From assembly GCA_947630185.1 (NCBI GenBank), contig CANRGT010000001.1, positions 1 through 64,000 on the forward strand: a stretch of 64,000 nt of DNA, written 5' to 3'. Numbering within the stretch: position 1 is the first letter of the stretch; every line of letters starts with the position of its first letter. This stretch comes from an uncultured Clostridia bacterium (lineage in GTDB: Bacteria > Bacillota > Clostridia > TANB77 > CAG-508). Made by a program: the position numbers and the translations under genes. Below the pieces are notes generated by a model that ran no database searches, had not been told where the DNA came from, and worked only from the letters and a program-made list of their open reading frames with translations. Of the stretch, positions 7,498-14,602 are shown one piece after another.

Positions 7498-9715
7498 TTA
7501 AACTTCCCTTAATTTAAACTCTAATCCTGTGTTTCTTTTTTTACTATCTGCATTTTGAATCATAAATTCTACTATGTTTGGATTTCCTACTAAAATTAGT
7601 AGTTTTTTTGCTCTTGTCATTGCTGTATATAGTAAGGTCCTAGTTAGAAGTACTGGTGCAGTTTGCACTAATGGCATAATTACTACATCGAATTCGCTTC
7701 CGTTGTGCTTTATGAACTGTAATGCAATATGCGTGTTCTATCTGTTCTAATTCTTCATAATTGTACCATACTAATTTATCATCATCAAATTTTATTTTTA
7801 CTTTCTTTTCTACTTCATCTATATTAAGAATGGTGCCATATTCCCCATTAAATACACCTTTTCCCATTTCTAAAGTAGGCTCTCTTTTTTCCCAGTAAAT
7901 ATCATAATTATTTTTTATTTGCATTATTCTATCTCCCTCACGGAAGGTGGAATCTAAATATTTTCTTTCCTTCTTTTCTTCTGATGGTGGATTTATTACT
8001 TGTTGCAGACTTTTATTTAATTCTTTTGTTCCTAGTTCTCCTTTTTTTGTTGGACTAATTACTTGTATGTTTTTAATAAAATCATAATTTCCATAGTTTT
8101 CTAATCTACCATTACTTAAAGAAATAACATTTTCCAATATTTTTAGTTTGTTATTTTCTTTAATGAAAAAGAAATCATCTAATAGCCCTTCTTCTGTTTC
8201 GTCATTATTTAAAAAGCTAATTCCTTCATTTACTTTGTGGCTATTAGTTATAATCTTACTTTTTGCTGCTTGTCTAAAAATTTTATTTAAAGTTATTGTT
8301 GTAATTCTGCCTGAGTTAATAATGTCTTTTAATACATTTCCCGGTCCAACAGATGGAAGCTGATTTATATCTCCTACTAATACTAACTTTGTTCCTTTAT
8401 AAATTGCTTGCATTAAGTAGTTCATTAAAAATAAGTCTACCATAGACATTTCATCTACAATAATTACATCTGCATCTATTGGTGCTACTTCTATGTTAGG
8501 ATCTGTGCTTGATAAGTCATCACTAGAAGTTTTTCCTATTTCTAGCAAACGATGCAAAGTTTTTGCTTCTTCGCCAGTAGTTTCTGTCATTCTTTTTGCT
8601 GCTCTACCTGTTGGTGCACATAGAACTACCTTCTTTTGCTCTGTTTTATATAGCTCTATAATTGTTTTTATAATTGTAGTTTTTCCTGTACCAGGTCCGC
8701 CTGTAATAACACATACATTGTGGTTTTGTATTGCTTCTACTGCTTCTTTCTGCTTTTCTGATAATTCTATATCAGTTTCCTTTTCTATCATTTTTAGCTT
8801 TTTTGAAAAACTTTTTATTTCCTTTACATTTGCATAATTATCTAAACTGATTAGATGCTCTGCTATGTTTTTCTCTGCTTGATAATAGTTACTTAAATAA
8901 ACCCATTCCTTGTTTTCTCTATCTTCTATTATTATTTCTTTTTGAGTTTGCAAGTAGATTATATTGTTTTCAAACATTTCCTCTGTAATACTTAAAAGCT
9001 CTTTTACAAATTGCATTAAATTTTCGTATAAAACCGTAGAATGACCATTGTTTGTAGCAAGTTTTAATGAATATTTTATTCCACTTCTAATGCGCTTGTC
9101 ATTGCTTAAATCCATTCCCATTTTTAATGCCATTTGGTCTACTTGTGTAAAATTTACTTTTGTACTTAGCTCTACTAAAATGTATGGATTTTCTTCTATT
9201 TGCTCTATTGTGTTAGGTCCTAATTTTTTATAAATCGCTTCTGCACTTTGTGGACCTATTCCAAACTTTTCTAAGTATCCTACAATTTGCCAAATATCCC
9301 AATTATCATTAAAGGCTTGTGAAATTTCTTGTGCTTTTTCTAGGTTTATTCCTTTTATACATACTAATTTTTCTGGCTCATATTTTAAAATTGGTATAAT
9401 TTCTTTTCCAAAGGTTTGAACCATTTTACTTGCTGTTGCAGGTCCCACGCCTTTAAGCTTTCCACTTGATAAATACCTTTCTATTGATTCTAACGATTCT
9501 GGCATTTGCTTTTCAAAGGTTTCTATTTTAAACTGTCTACCATATTCAGGGTGTTCTATGAAATTTCCCACCACTTTTAAACAGTCCCCTTTTTCTATAA
9601 AAGGAAGATAGCCTACTATTGTAGTTTCTTCCTCTTCTGTTTCGAAGACTGCTATCATATAACTGTTTATTTCGTTTCTATATATTACATCTGTAATCTC
9701 GCCTTTTAGCTCCAA
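7498..9715 (-). CDS. recD2: RecD2-type ATP-dependent DNA helicase, frame changed near the C-terminus
   Basis: RecD2/RecD-like 5'-3' DNA helicase. It has N-terminal OB-like and helix-hairpin-helix regions, Walker A GGPGTGKT at about 339-346, Walker B in VIIVDEMSM, and an SH3-like segment before the last motifs. The uninterrupted reading frame ends at 7640 with an unrelated tail after ITVHKAQ. If one base is skipped (G at 7702 on the plus strand), reading continues as GSEFDVVIMPLV, with the motif VI sequence YTAMTRAKK, to a stop at 7498-7500. The 67 extra residues complete the family, so either the gene is frameshifted or it is translated by +1 slippage. The frame-0 codon at the site is CGG followed by A, as in rarA and prkC here. 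Confidence 0.88.
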
Positions 9716-9794
9716 TTTTTTTACCTCTATTTTATTTAACGACTAAATTATATCAGTCAATTTATTTTTTTTCAACTTAAAATTAATGTTTTTG

Positions 9795-9820
9795 CATAAA
9801 AATAAACTATGTTTCCATAG
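9795..9820 (-). terminator. Terminator of ankyrin cassette A
   Basis: CTATG (9807-9811) / CATAG (9816-9820) around a TTTC loop. On the minus strand it is followed by a T-rich stretch. The same element ends all three ankyrin cassettes. Confidence 0.65.
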
Positions 9821-9827
9821 CCTATTT

Positions 9828-10082
9828 TTATGTCAGATTTTGATTACGGTTGTTTTTAGTTTTGTTCTTGATTGATTCCAAAGCAAGTGCAATCAATTCT
9901 TTATCGCCTAAGTCTATGATAGACTTTAACACTTTATAATTAACTGCATTTACATCTGCTCCTGCCTTGATACAAAATCCTACAAGACTTTTGCACCCCT
10001 GCTCTGCGGCTTCTTCCATAAGGCTGTTTAACTCTTGCTGATCTAATTCTTTTGCCTCTTTTAAAAGTTCTTTTACTGTCAG
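9828..10082 (-). CDS. Short ankyrin-like protein, copy A (CTG start or disrupted start)
   Basis: An 84-residue frame if translation starts at CTG (10080-10082), or 63 residues from the internal ATG at 10019. Alignment with the full-length ankyrin gene at 12744-13343 shows that CTG lies exactly where that gene has its ATG, with the same upstream sequence (AAAGGAAGATAGGC). The protein keeps the N-terminal helix pair (LLKEAKELDQQELN), one ankyrin-like unit (GADVNA) and the C-terminal SIIDLGDKELIALALES tail, but has lost the internal 33-residue repeats. It may be weakly translated, or a remnant. The nucleotide sequence is identical to copy C. Confidence 0.55.
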   Translation of the reverse strand: MTVKELLKEAKELDQQELNSLMEEAAEQGCKSLVGFCIKAGADVNAVNYKVLKSIIDLGDKELIALALESIKNKTKNNRNQNLT

Positions 10083-10111
10083 GCCTATCTTCCTTTCTTT
10101 AATTAAAGATT

Positions 10112-10148
10112 TTTAGCTTTGCCTGACATTCAAAGCTAATTAGGATTG
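10112..10148 (-). other. Conserved hairpin leader of the ankyrin cassettes
   Basis: On the minus strand TTAGCTTTG ... CAAAGCTAA forms a nine-base-pair stem with a loop of about 8 bases, followed by a palindrome TCTTTAATTAAAGA just before the Shine-Dalgarno region. The same leader is present in all three cassettes, with a loop change in the middle copy. Its function is unknown; it could be an attenuator or an RNA-stability element. Confidence 0.5.
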
Positions 10149-10179
10149 TTGTAATATAGCAAACTTGCTGATGTGGCAT

Positions 10180-10208
10180 TATTATATCATATGTTTATGT
10201 TAATTTCA
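10180..10208 (-). promoter_or_regulatory. SigA-type promoter of ankyrin cassette A
   Basis: On the minus strand a TTGAAA -35 (10203-10208), a 17-base spacer and a perfect TATAAT -10 (10180-10185). The same arrangement precedes the other two cassettes. Confidence 0.8.
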
Positions 10209-10366
10209 AGAGTTTAATAGTAGTTTTAAAAGGAGCGATTAAGGAGGTTATTTGCGAAAAATTTTCCTCCCAAATTTTGCTCAAAAAAAATAATTCGATT
10301 AATCAACTGTATATACATAGTAACATACATTTTTCAAAAAGTATACTATTAAAATAAATTTTTTCG
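10209..10366. other. Intergenic stretch between ankyrin cassette A and the Nudix gene
   Basis: It holds an inverted repeat (AGGAGG ... CCTCCC, around 10240-10272) and otherwise AT-rich sequence. I see no gene. Confidence 0.5.
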
Positions 10367-10395
10367 TGTCATTTTATAAAAAAAAATGATATAAT
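10367..10395 (+). promoter_or_regulatory. Promoter of the Nudix / PurA-like operon
   Basis: Extended -10 TGATATAAT (TATAAT at 10390-10395) with only a weak -35 (about 10367-10372). It lies 35 bases before the Nudix ATG, which has AAAGGA upstream. Confidence 0.6.
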
Positions 10396-10430
10396 ATTTA
10401 AAAATATTATTATAAAGGAATTAAAAGAAA

Positions 10431-10862
10431 ATGAAAAAATATGTTGTTATATTCTTATTTACAAAAGATTATAAAAAAGTACTAATGATTAAAAGAAATA
10501 AACCACCTTATAAAGACTGTTGGAATGGAATTGGTGGAAAAATAGAAGGAAATGAAACTGAAATACAAGCTGCAATAAGAGAATGCCATGAAGAAACAGG
10601 AATAAAATTAAATAATCTCAAATTATTTATAACCTATATTTACCCTGAAACAAATAAAATGAATAAAGGAACAAACTTAAGTGTTTTATATGATTTTGTA
10701 GATGAGATTCCTGTACAATCAAATTATGAAGGGATATATGAATGGAAGGATATTTCATTTGCTTTAGATTTCAATAATAAAGAGTTAGCAGGACTTGCTA
10801 ATATAAGTCAATTTGTAAAAGAAATTTTTGACATTGAAGGAATTAAGAAATTTTATAAATAA
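10431..10862 (+). CDS. Nudix hydrolase (MutT-like)
   Basis: A 143-residue Nudix hydrolase. The Nudix box is complete: GKIEGNETEIQAAIRE followed by CHEETGI, matching Gx5Ex7REUxEExGU. The WNGIGGK segment in front is typical of enzymes that act on nucleoside triphosphates. Its stop is ten bases from the ATG of the adenylosuccinate-synthetase-like gene, so the two form an operon. Known relatives hydrolyse oxidised or modified (d)NTPs to monophosphates. Making a (d)NMP substrate for the next enzyme is a plausible role, but it is inference. Confidence 0.85.
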   Translation: MKKYVVIFLFTKDYKKVLMIKRNKPPYKDCWNGIGGKIEGNETEIQAAIRECHEETGIKLNNLKLFITYIYPETNKMNKGTNLSVLYDFVDEIPVQSNYEGIYEWKDISFALDFNNKELAGLANISQFVKEIFDIEGIKKFYK

Positions 10863-10872
10863 GAGGTTTTAA

Positions 10873-11964
10873 ATGGATAAAAATGTAACTGTTGTTTTAG
10901 ATGGCCAAGCTGGAAGTTGTGGAAAAGGAAAAATTTGTGGATATATTGCTCAAAAAGATAATATACAGATATCTACTAATAATTGGTCTTCAAATGCAGG
11001 ACATACTTATGTCGGAGATAATGAAGAAAAAGTAGTTGTTAGTCATTTACCTATGGCTATGTTAAATAGAAATACTAAACTTTGTCTAAACGCTGGTAGT
11101 ATTATTACTCCTGAAATACTAGAAAATGAATTAATAAAATATAAAAATATTATTGGTAACAGAAAAATTTATATTCACCCTAGAGCAATGATTATTAAAG
11201 AGAAACATAGAGAACAAGAAAAACAATATATAAAAAGTGGCTCAACTTTTAAAGGTTGTGGAGCTGCATTAGCAGAAAAGATTATGCGATTACCAGAAGT
11301 AGAGTTAATAGAAAATTTTTATAATAATTTTTCAGATTATGTAAAAAGTAAAATAGAAATTACAGACACTTCTATCATTTTAAATGAATCTCAAAAATCA
11401 ATATTAGTAGAAGGTTCGCAAGGTACAGATTTAGATATAAATTATGGACTTGATTACCCTAATGTTACAAGTAGACAATGCAGTAGCAGTCAATTAATTG
11501 CAGATGCTGGTATTTCTCCTTTTAAAGTAAAAGATATTATTATGGTTATAAGACCATATCCTATACGAATTAGTAATAAAACTAATCTTGGTTTTGATAT
11601 ATATAGTGGTGATTATGCTGGAAGTAAAGAAATTACTTGGGAAGAAGTAAAGAAAAGATGTGGTGCAAATAAAGATTTACAAGAATATACCACCATTACT
11701 AAAAAGGTAAGAAGAGTATTTGAAATGAATTGGGAAAGATTAAAATATAATGTAATGATAAATAATCCAACTCAAATTGTTTTAAATTTTGCACAATATA
11801 TAGACTGGAAAGTTTATAGATGTAATAATTATAATAGTTTATCGGATAAAGTAAAAGAGTTTATTTATAAAATTGAAAAAATTACTAATGTACCAGTTAC
11901 TATGATAGGCACAGGTGAAAGAAATTGTGATATTATTGATTTGAGAAAAAATTTGACAAAATAA
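10873..11964 (+). CDS. Adenylosuccinate synthetase-like protein (PurZ-like active site)
   Basis: A 363-residue PurA-superfamily protein, shorter than bacterial PurA (about 430). Family marks are NAGHT (41-45, with the catalytic-type His44), EGSQGTDLDINYG, YPNVTS, and the C-terminal VPVTMIGTGERNCDIIDLR, which matches the base-binding end of PurA. In the N-terminal loop PurA has GDEGKGK; here it is GSCGKGK, so the catalytic Asp is Ser15. A missing Asp at this place is, as I recall, a mark of phage PurZ, which makes a 2-aminoadenine precursor from dGMP. It is therefore unlikely to be the housekeeping PurA. Operon with a Nudix hydrolase in an accessory island. Confidence 0.8.
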   Translation: MDKNVTVVLDGQAGSCGKGKICGYIAQKDNIQISTNNWSSNAGHTYVGDNEEKVVVSHLPMAMLNRNTKLCLNAGSIITPEILENELIKYKNIIGNRKIYIHPRAMIIKEKHREQEKQYIKSGSTFKGCGAALAEKIMRLPEVELIENFYNNFSDYVKSKIEITDTSIILNESQKSILVEGSQGTDLDINYGLDYPNVTSRQCSSSQLIADAGISPFKVKDIIMVIRPYPIRISNKTNLGFDIYSGDYAGSKEITWEEVKKRCGANKDLQEYTTITKKVRRVFEMNWERLKYNVMINNPTQIVLNFAQYIDWKVYRCNNYNSLSDKVKEFIYKIEKITNVPVTMIGTGERNCDIIDLRKNLTK

Positions 11965-11981
11965 AATTATCTGTGTATAAT
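11953..11981 (+). promoter_or_regulatory. Strong SigA-type promoter of a small RNA
   Basis: Perfect TTGACA (11953-11958) and TATAAT (11976-11981) with a 17-base spacer. The -35 lies within the last codons of the PurA-like gene. Transcription would start near 11988 and end at the terminator at about 12075, with no reading frame of note between. Confidence 0.85.
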
Positions 11982-11987
11982 AAATAT

Positions 11988-12076
11988 AGGAAAAGAGAAA
12001 TCGCAGAAATGCGGTTACCTAAAAAAGTTTGATAACGACACACGCTCTGCAAAGCAAATGTGTCGTTGTTTTTTTA
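11988..12076 (+). ncRNA. Putative antisense RNA antitoxin (type I toxin-antitoxin)
   Basis: A small RNA of about 90 bases is predicted from the consensus promoter at 11953-11981 to the terminator at 12034-12076. It begins with a short hairpin (CGCA-GAAA-TGCG, 12002-12013). It runs opposite to, and overlaps the 3' end of, the small hydrophobic peptide gene on the minus strand, sharing its terminator. This convergent layout with a short membrane peptide is that of type I pairs such as txpA/RatA. The RNA is inferred from signals only. Confidence 0.65.
12034..12076. terminator. Bidirectional terminator between antisense RNA and toxin gene
   Basis: Stem AACGACACA (12034-12042) / TGTGTCGTT (12059-12067), with an inner GC-AAA-GC hairpin. 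A T run follows on the plus strand (12069-12075), and a run that reads TTTTTT on the minus strand lies at 12021-12026. Confidence 0.85.
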
Positions 12077-12181
12077 TATTTGTCTATTTACCCATTGTAT
12101 GTATATAATACATAGCAAGGCAATATTTATGGTTATTGAAATCATTAATCCTATAACTAGGAATGCTAACACTTTTACCAT
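12074..12181 (-). CDS. Small hydrophobic peptide, putative type I toxin
   Basis: A 35-residue peptide beginning MVKVLAFLVIGLMISITIN, then a short hydrophobic stretch and the polar end QWVNRQI. It is one membrane-spanning helix with a charged tail, typical of type I toxins. It has an unusually strong SD, AAGGAGG (12190-12196), eight bases before the ATG. A hairpin (12200-12215) lies directly upstream of the SD, and a promoter is at 12267-12295. The 3' end overlaps a convergent small RNA. No sequence family is recognised beyond this architecture. Confidence 0.65.
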   Translation of the reverse strand: MVKVLAFLVIGLMISITINIALLCIIYIQWVNRQI

Positions 12182-12199
12182 AAGCCTCACCTCCTTGCT

Positions 12200-12215
12200 C
12201 TCGATAAAAATCGAG
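12200..12215 (-). promoter_or_regulatory. Hairpin next to the toxin Shine-Dalgarno
   Basis: CTCGAT (12200-12205) / ATCGAG (12210-12215) forms a six-base-pair stem only four bases from the SD of the small peptide gene. In known type I systems, structures near the SD limit toxin translation; the same role is inferred here. Confidence 0.5.
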
Positions 12216-12266
12216 GCTCAAGAGGTAACACACACATCTGCTAAATTTTCTTTTCCTATGGCTATT

Positions 12267-12295
12267 ACTATATAATATTTTTTATATAAAAACAA
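12267..12295 (-). promoter_or_regulatory. Promoter of the small hydrophobic peptide
   Basis: Minus-strand TTGTTT (12290-12295), a 17-base spacer and TATAGT (12267-12272). It would give a leader of about 80 bases before the peptide's ATG. Confidence 0.6.
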
Positions 12296-12357
12296 GCGAA
12301 CAAATAAAAAATTTACAATTATTTACTTTTAATAATATTAATTTTTTATAAAGGGTT

Positions 12358-12372
12358 TGGGACTTAGTCCCA
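12358..12372. repeat. TGGGAC-TTA-GTCCCA palindrome
   Basis: A 15-base hairpin also present as TGGGAC-ATA-GTCCCA at 58732-58746. Two copies in otherwise unrelated places. Confidence 0.5.
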
Positions 12373-12407
12373 TAAACAGAATTTTTCGACTAGGGAGGAA
12401 AAATTCA

Positions 12408-12530
12408 ATGCTTGATAGAGTACCAGTGGAAGTACAAATATTATTTCAAGCAGAATTTTTCCTATTATTTTTTTCATTTTTTATTACTTATTATTGCACC
12501 AATTTTATAATTTTCTTTGTTAGTTTTTGA
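12408..12530 (+). CDS. Possible small hydrophobic protein (40 residues)
   Basis: It opens with MLDRVPVEVQILFQAEF and continues as a Phe/Ile/Tyr-rich, probably membrane-spanning stretch. A GGGAGG lies 8-13 bases upstream of the ATG. I do not recognise it, and the sequence is AT-rich enough for such a frame to arise by chance. It is upstream of the toxin promoter and on the opposite strand. Confidence 0.35.
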   Translation: MLDRVPVEVQILFQAEFFLLFFSFFITYYCTNFIIFFVSF

Positions 12531-12670
12531 AAAATTTTTATCACTTTTTACTGCAACTAATCTAATCAATTTTTGTTTTTCTTTTCGTTCAAAATAAAAG
12601 GCATCAAAAAAATCAACCTTTTACAGTTGATTTATCAATATATCGCCATGGTGCGACGATTTTACTTATT
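12531..12670. other. Non-coding stretch before ankyrin cassette B
   Basis: AT-rich sequence with one weak hairpin (ATCAAC / GTTGAT near 12610-12630). I see no gene. Confidence 0.5.
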
Positions 12671-12705
12671 GGAGCCACATCAAAGAAATATTTGCATAAA
12701 AATAA

Positions 12706-12721
12706 GCTATGTTTCCATAGC
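12706..12721 (-). terminator. Terminator of ankyrin cassette B
   Basis: GCTATG (12706-12711) / CATAGC (12716-12721) around TTTC, with a T-rich stretch following on the minus strand. Confidence 0.7.
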
Positions 12722-12743
12722 CTATTTTTATGTCAGATTTTGA

Positions 12744-13343
12744 TTACTGTTTGCTTTTAAATTTCGTCTTGATTGATTCCAAAGCAAGTTCAATCAGTTC
12801 ATAATCGTCTAAGTCTATTATAGACTTTAACGCTTCATAGTCACCTTCTGTTACATCTGCTCCTGCTTCAATGAGTAACTTTACTACTTCTGTATGTCCA
12901 TTGTCTGAAGCATACTGAATTGCACGGTTACCCTTTGCATTTACATCTGCTCCTGCTTGAATGAGTAACTTTACAATTTCTATATGTCCATTGTTTGAAG
13001 CCAACACAATTGCCCTGTTATCACAAACTGTTACATCTGCCCCTGCTTCAATGAGTAACTTTACAATTTCTGTATGTCCATTTTCTGAAGCATACTGAAT
13101 TGCACAGCCATCTTTTGCATTTACATTTGCTCCTGCTTCAATGAGTAACTTTACAACTTCAGTATGTCCATTTGCTGAAGCATACCGGATTGCATAGCTA
13201 CCATCTGCATTTACATTTGCTCCTGCCTTGATATAAAATTCTACAAAACTTTTGAGCCCCTGTCTTGCAGCTTCTTCCATAAAGTTGTTTAACTCTTGCT
13301 GACCTAATTCTTTTGCCTCTTTTAAAAGTTCTTCTACTGTCAT
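12744..13343 (-). CDS. Ankyrin-repeat protein
   Basis: A 199-residue protein. After an N-terminal helical segment (LLKEAKELGQQELNN) come about five 33-residue ankyrin repeats with the classic ASxNGHxEVVKLLIEAGA pattern, then the C-terminal tail SIIDLDDYELIELALES shared with the short copies. There is no signal peptide or membrane helix, so it is cytosolic. Ankyrin repeats bind proteins; the partner is unknown. Codon 53 is CGG (13185-13187), one of very few in-frame CGGs in the window; two of the other repeats have CAG at the same place. The neighbours are toxin-antitoxin modules and shorter copies of the gene. Confidence 0.88.
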   Translation of the reverse strand: MTVEELLKEAKELGQQELNNFMEEAARQGLKSFVEFYIKAGANVNADGSYAIRYASANGHTEVVKLLIEAGANVNAKDGCAIQYASENGHTEIVKLLIEAGADVTVCDNRAIVLASNNGHIEIVKLLIQAGADVNAKGNRAIQYASDNGHTEVVKLLIEAGADVTEGDYEALKSIIDLDDYELIELALESIKTKFKSKQ

Positions 13344-13441
13344 GCCTATCTTCCTTTCTTTAATTAAAGATTTTTAGCTTTGCCTGACCTTCAAAGCTAA
13401 TTAGGATTGTTGTAATTTAGCGAACTTGCTAATGTGGCATT

Positions 13442-13470
13442 ATTATATCATGTGTTTATGTTAATTTCAA
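13442..13470 (-). promoter_or_regulatory. SigA-type promoter of ankyrin cassette B
   Basis: Minus-strand TTGAAA (13465-13470), 17 bases, TATAAT (13442-13447), identical in layout to cassette A. Confidence 0.8.
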
Positions 13471-13500
13471 GAACTTAATAGTATTTTTAAAAGGAGCTAT

Positions 13501-13555
13501 ATACTATATATATCATAATAATAAAAGTATTTTATTAAAATATTTTACTATGATT
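13501..13555. repeat. Long direct repeat, left copy, flanking the ParE module
   Basis: About 55 bases nearly identical to 14483-14537. Both contain TAATAATAAAAGTATTT and then ATTAAAATATTTTACTAT, with a small variable patch and a one-base length difference. The two copies bracket the three-gene toxin-antitoxin module. Confidence 0.75.
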
Positions 13556-13601
13556 TACCACTTATAAATTCAGATTTTATGGATTATATACAGATTATAA
13601 T

Positions 13602-13940
13602 TTAAATTAATTGATTTAAAAAATTAAATAGTTCTTTTTTATGAAATTCAAAAAATGTTCTTTTATCTTGTCTTGTACTAAAAATGTATCGAATATAAAT
13701 TGTATTATTTTTGTCTAAAACATAATAGATTATTCTATAATTCTCACAAGTTCGCTCTCGATATTGCTTGTCCGAAAGTTCAGGAACATACTTACCAATA
13801 TAAGGATAATATTGTAAATCTTCAATATATGAACGAATTTTTTTATCAATTTTAATTGCATAATTTAATGATATGTTTGCATTATAGTTAAATAAATCTA
13901 ATAAGTTATTTTTAGCTCTTCGAGTTACTATAACTTTCAT
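13602..13940 (-). CDS. RelE/ParE-family toxin
   Basis: A 112-residue RelE/ParE-superfamily protein. Family signs are the start MKVIVTRRAKNNLLDLFNY, the IDKKIRSYIEDLQYYPYIGK segment, and CENYRIIYYVLDKN followed by IYIRYIFSTRQD, the strand-turn-strand of ParE-like toxins. Its first 29 bases overlap the end of the antitoxin gene, which suggests translational coupling. ParE members block gyrase and RelE members cut mRNA; the sequence alone does not decide which applies. The C-terminal tail (FHKKELFNFLNQLI) is longer than usual. Confidence 0.85.
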   Translation of the reverse strand: MKVIVTRRAKNNLLDLFNYNANISLNYAIKIDKKIRSYIEDLQYYPYIGKYVPELSDKQYRERTCENYRIIYYVLDKNNTIYIRYIFSTRQDKRTFFEFHKKELFNFLNQLI

Positions 13941-14109
13941 ATTTTGCCTCCATTTCAGCTTTTAGGTCTTCTAAAGTACACACTCTACCATTTTTTATGT
14001 CATCTTCACTTTCTTGAAGTTCGGCAAAGAAAAATAAATCATATATAAAATCATATAGGGTATTTTTTTGTACATTTACTTGATTTAAAGTTTTTTTCAT
14101 AAAGTCCAT
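13912..14109 (-). CDS. Antitoxin of the ParE-type module
   Basis: A 65-residue protein overlapping the toxin start by 29 bases. No DNA-binding domain is obvious, but the C-terminal pattern (IKNGRVCTLEDLKAEMEAKYE) matches the toxin-wrapping end of small antitoxins. It is similar in pattern to the orphan protein at 42508-42690 (NNGEICSLDELRKEVE). Position and overlap make the antitoxin role likely. Confidence 0.75.
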   Translation of the reverse strand: MDFMKKTLNQVNVQKNTLYDFIYDLFFFAELQESEDDIKNGRVCTLEDLKAEMEAKYESYSNSKS

Positions 14110-14123
14110 TTTATATAACCTCC

Positions 14124-14336
14124 TTATTTTAAATTTTTATTTTCAATTATTTGCTTTAGAGTTTCATAATTTAAATGTTTATTAGTGCCAGGAATAATGG
14201 TAGTTTCATCTTCTCCATATCTTTTTATATATTCCAGCATAAGTTTAAATACCATCTCAGTTGGTTTTAGACCATCAAAATAATCATTAGGTACAGAATT
14301 AACAATATCTATCATTCGTTGTTTTACATCTGCCAT
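14124..14336 (-). CDS. Small protein associated with the ParE module
   Basis: A 70-residue protein opening MADVKQRMIDIVNSVPNDY, then LKPTEMVFKLMLEYIKRYGEDETTII and a helical end. I do not recognise the family. It starts the operon, 14 bases before the antitoxin, and lies inside the pair of direct repeats. It may be a third, regulatory component. No membrane segment is seen. Confidence 0.6.
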   Translation of the reverse strand: MADVKQRMIDIVNSVPNDYFDGLKPTEMVFKLMLEYIKRYGEDETTIIPGTNKHLNYETLKQIIENKNLK

Positions 14337-14482
14337 GTTTTTTATTCCTTTCCTTTAAATTTACTAGTAGTATATCATAGATATAATAAAATTACTACAT
14401 TTTTATTCATTTTTGTCTAGCTTTTCGTAGATTATTATAGTAGTACTTTGTTGCAAATAATTGTTAAATTTTTACATTTATT

Positions 14483-14537
14483 ATACTATATATTTTGTAA
14501 TAATAAAAGTATTTATTAAAATATTTTACTATTATTT
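14483..14537. repeat. Long direct repeat, right copy, flanking the ParE module
   Basis: Right-hand partner of the repeat at 13501-13555. Confidence 0.75.
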
Positions 14538-14580
14538 GTAATTAAAAGTGTCTATGCAAGAAATATTTGCATAAAAATAA

Positions 14581-14596
14581 GCTATGTTTCCATAGC
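14581..14596 (-). terminator. Terminator of ankyrin cassette C
   Basis: GCTATG (14581-14586) / CATAGC (14591-14596) around TTTC, T-rich on the minus strand. Confidence 0.7.
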
Positions 14597-14602
14597 CTAT
14601 TT

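Larger units (their letters stand above)
9791..10235 (-). repeat. Ankyrin cassette copy A (near-identical to 14566-15011)
   Basis: A unit of about 445 bases with promoter, structured leader, short ankyrin-like reading frame and terminator. It is almost identical to copy C. I noticed only a handful of differences (for example in the terminator stem and near the promoter), and the coding part is identical. The middle copy (12,691-13,497) shares both ends but has extra ankyrin repeats. Confidence 0.85.
12691..13497 (-). repeat. Ankyrin cassette copy B (long form)
   Basis: Same terminator, leader hairpin, promoter and flanks as copies A and C, but with five ankyrin repeats. It is preceded at 12671-12695 by the junction sequence (ggagcc, then caaagaaatatttgc) that also follows copy C at 15007-15031, as expected of a formerly tandem array. 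Confidence 0.75.

Noticed and set aside
13185-13187. CGG read as glutamine (codon reassignment)
   Set aside because: Two of the other ankyrin repeats have CAG at the same position, but a single A-to-G change explains it, and the frame breaks need a +1 step rather than a new amino acid. Kept only as a possibility to test with a genome-wide codon analysis.
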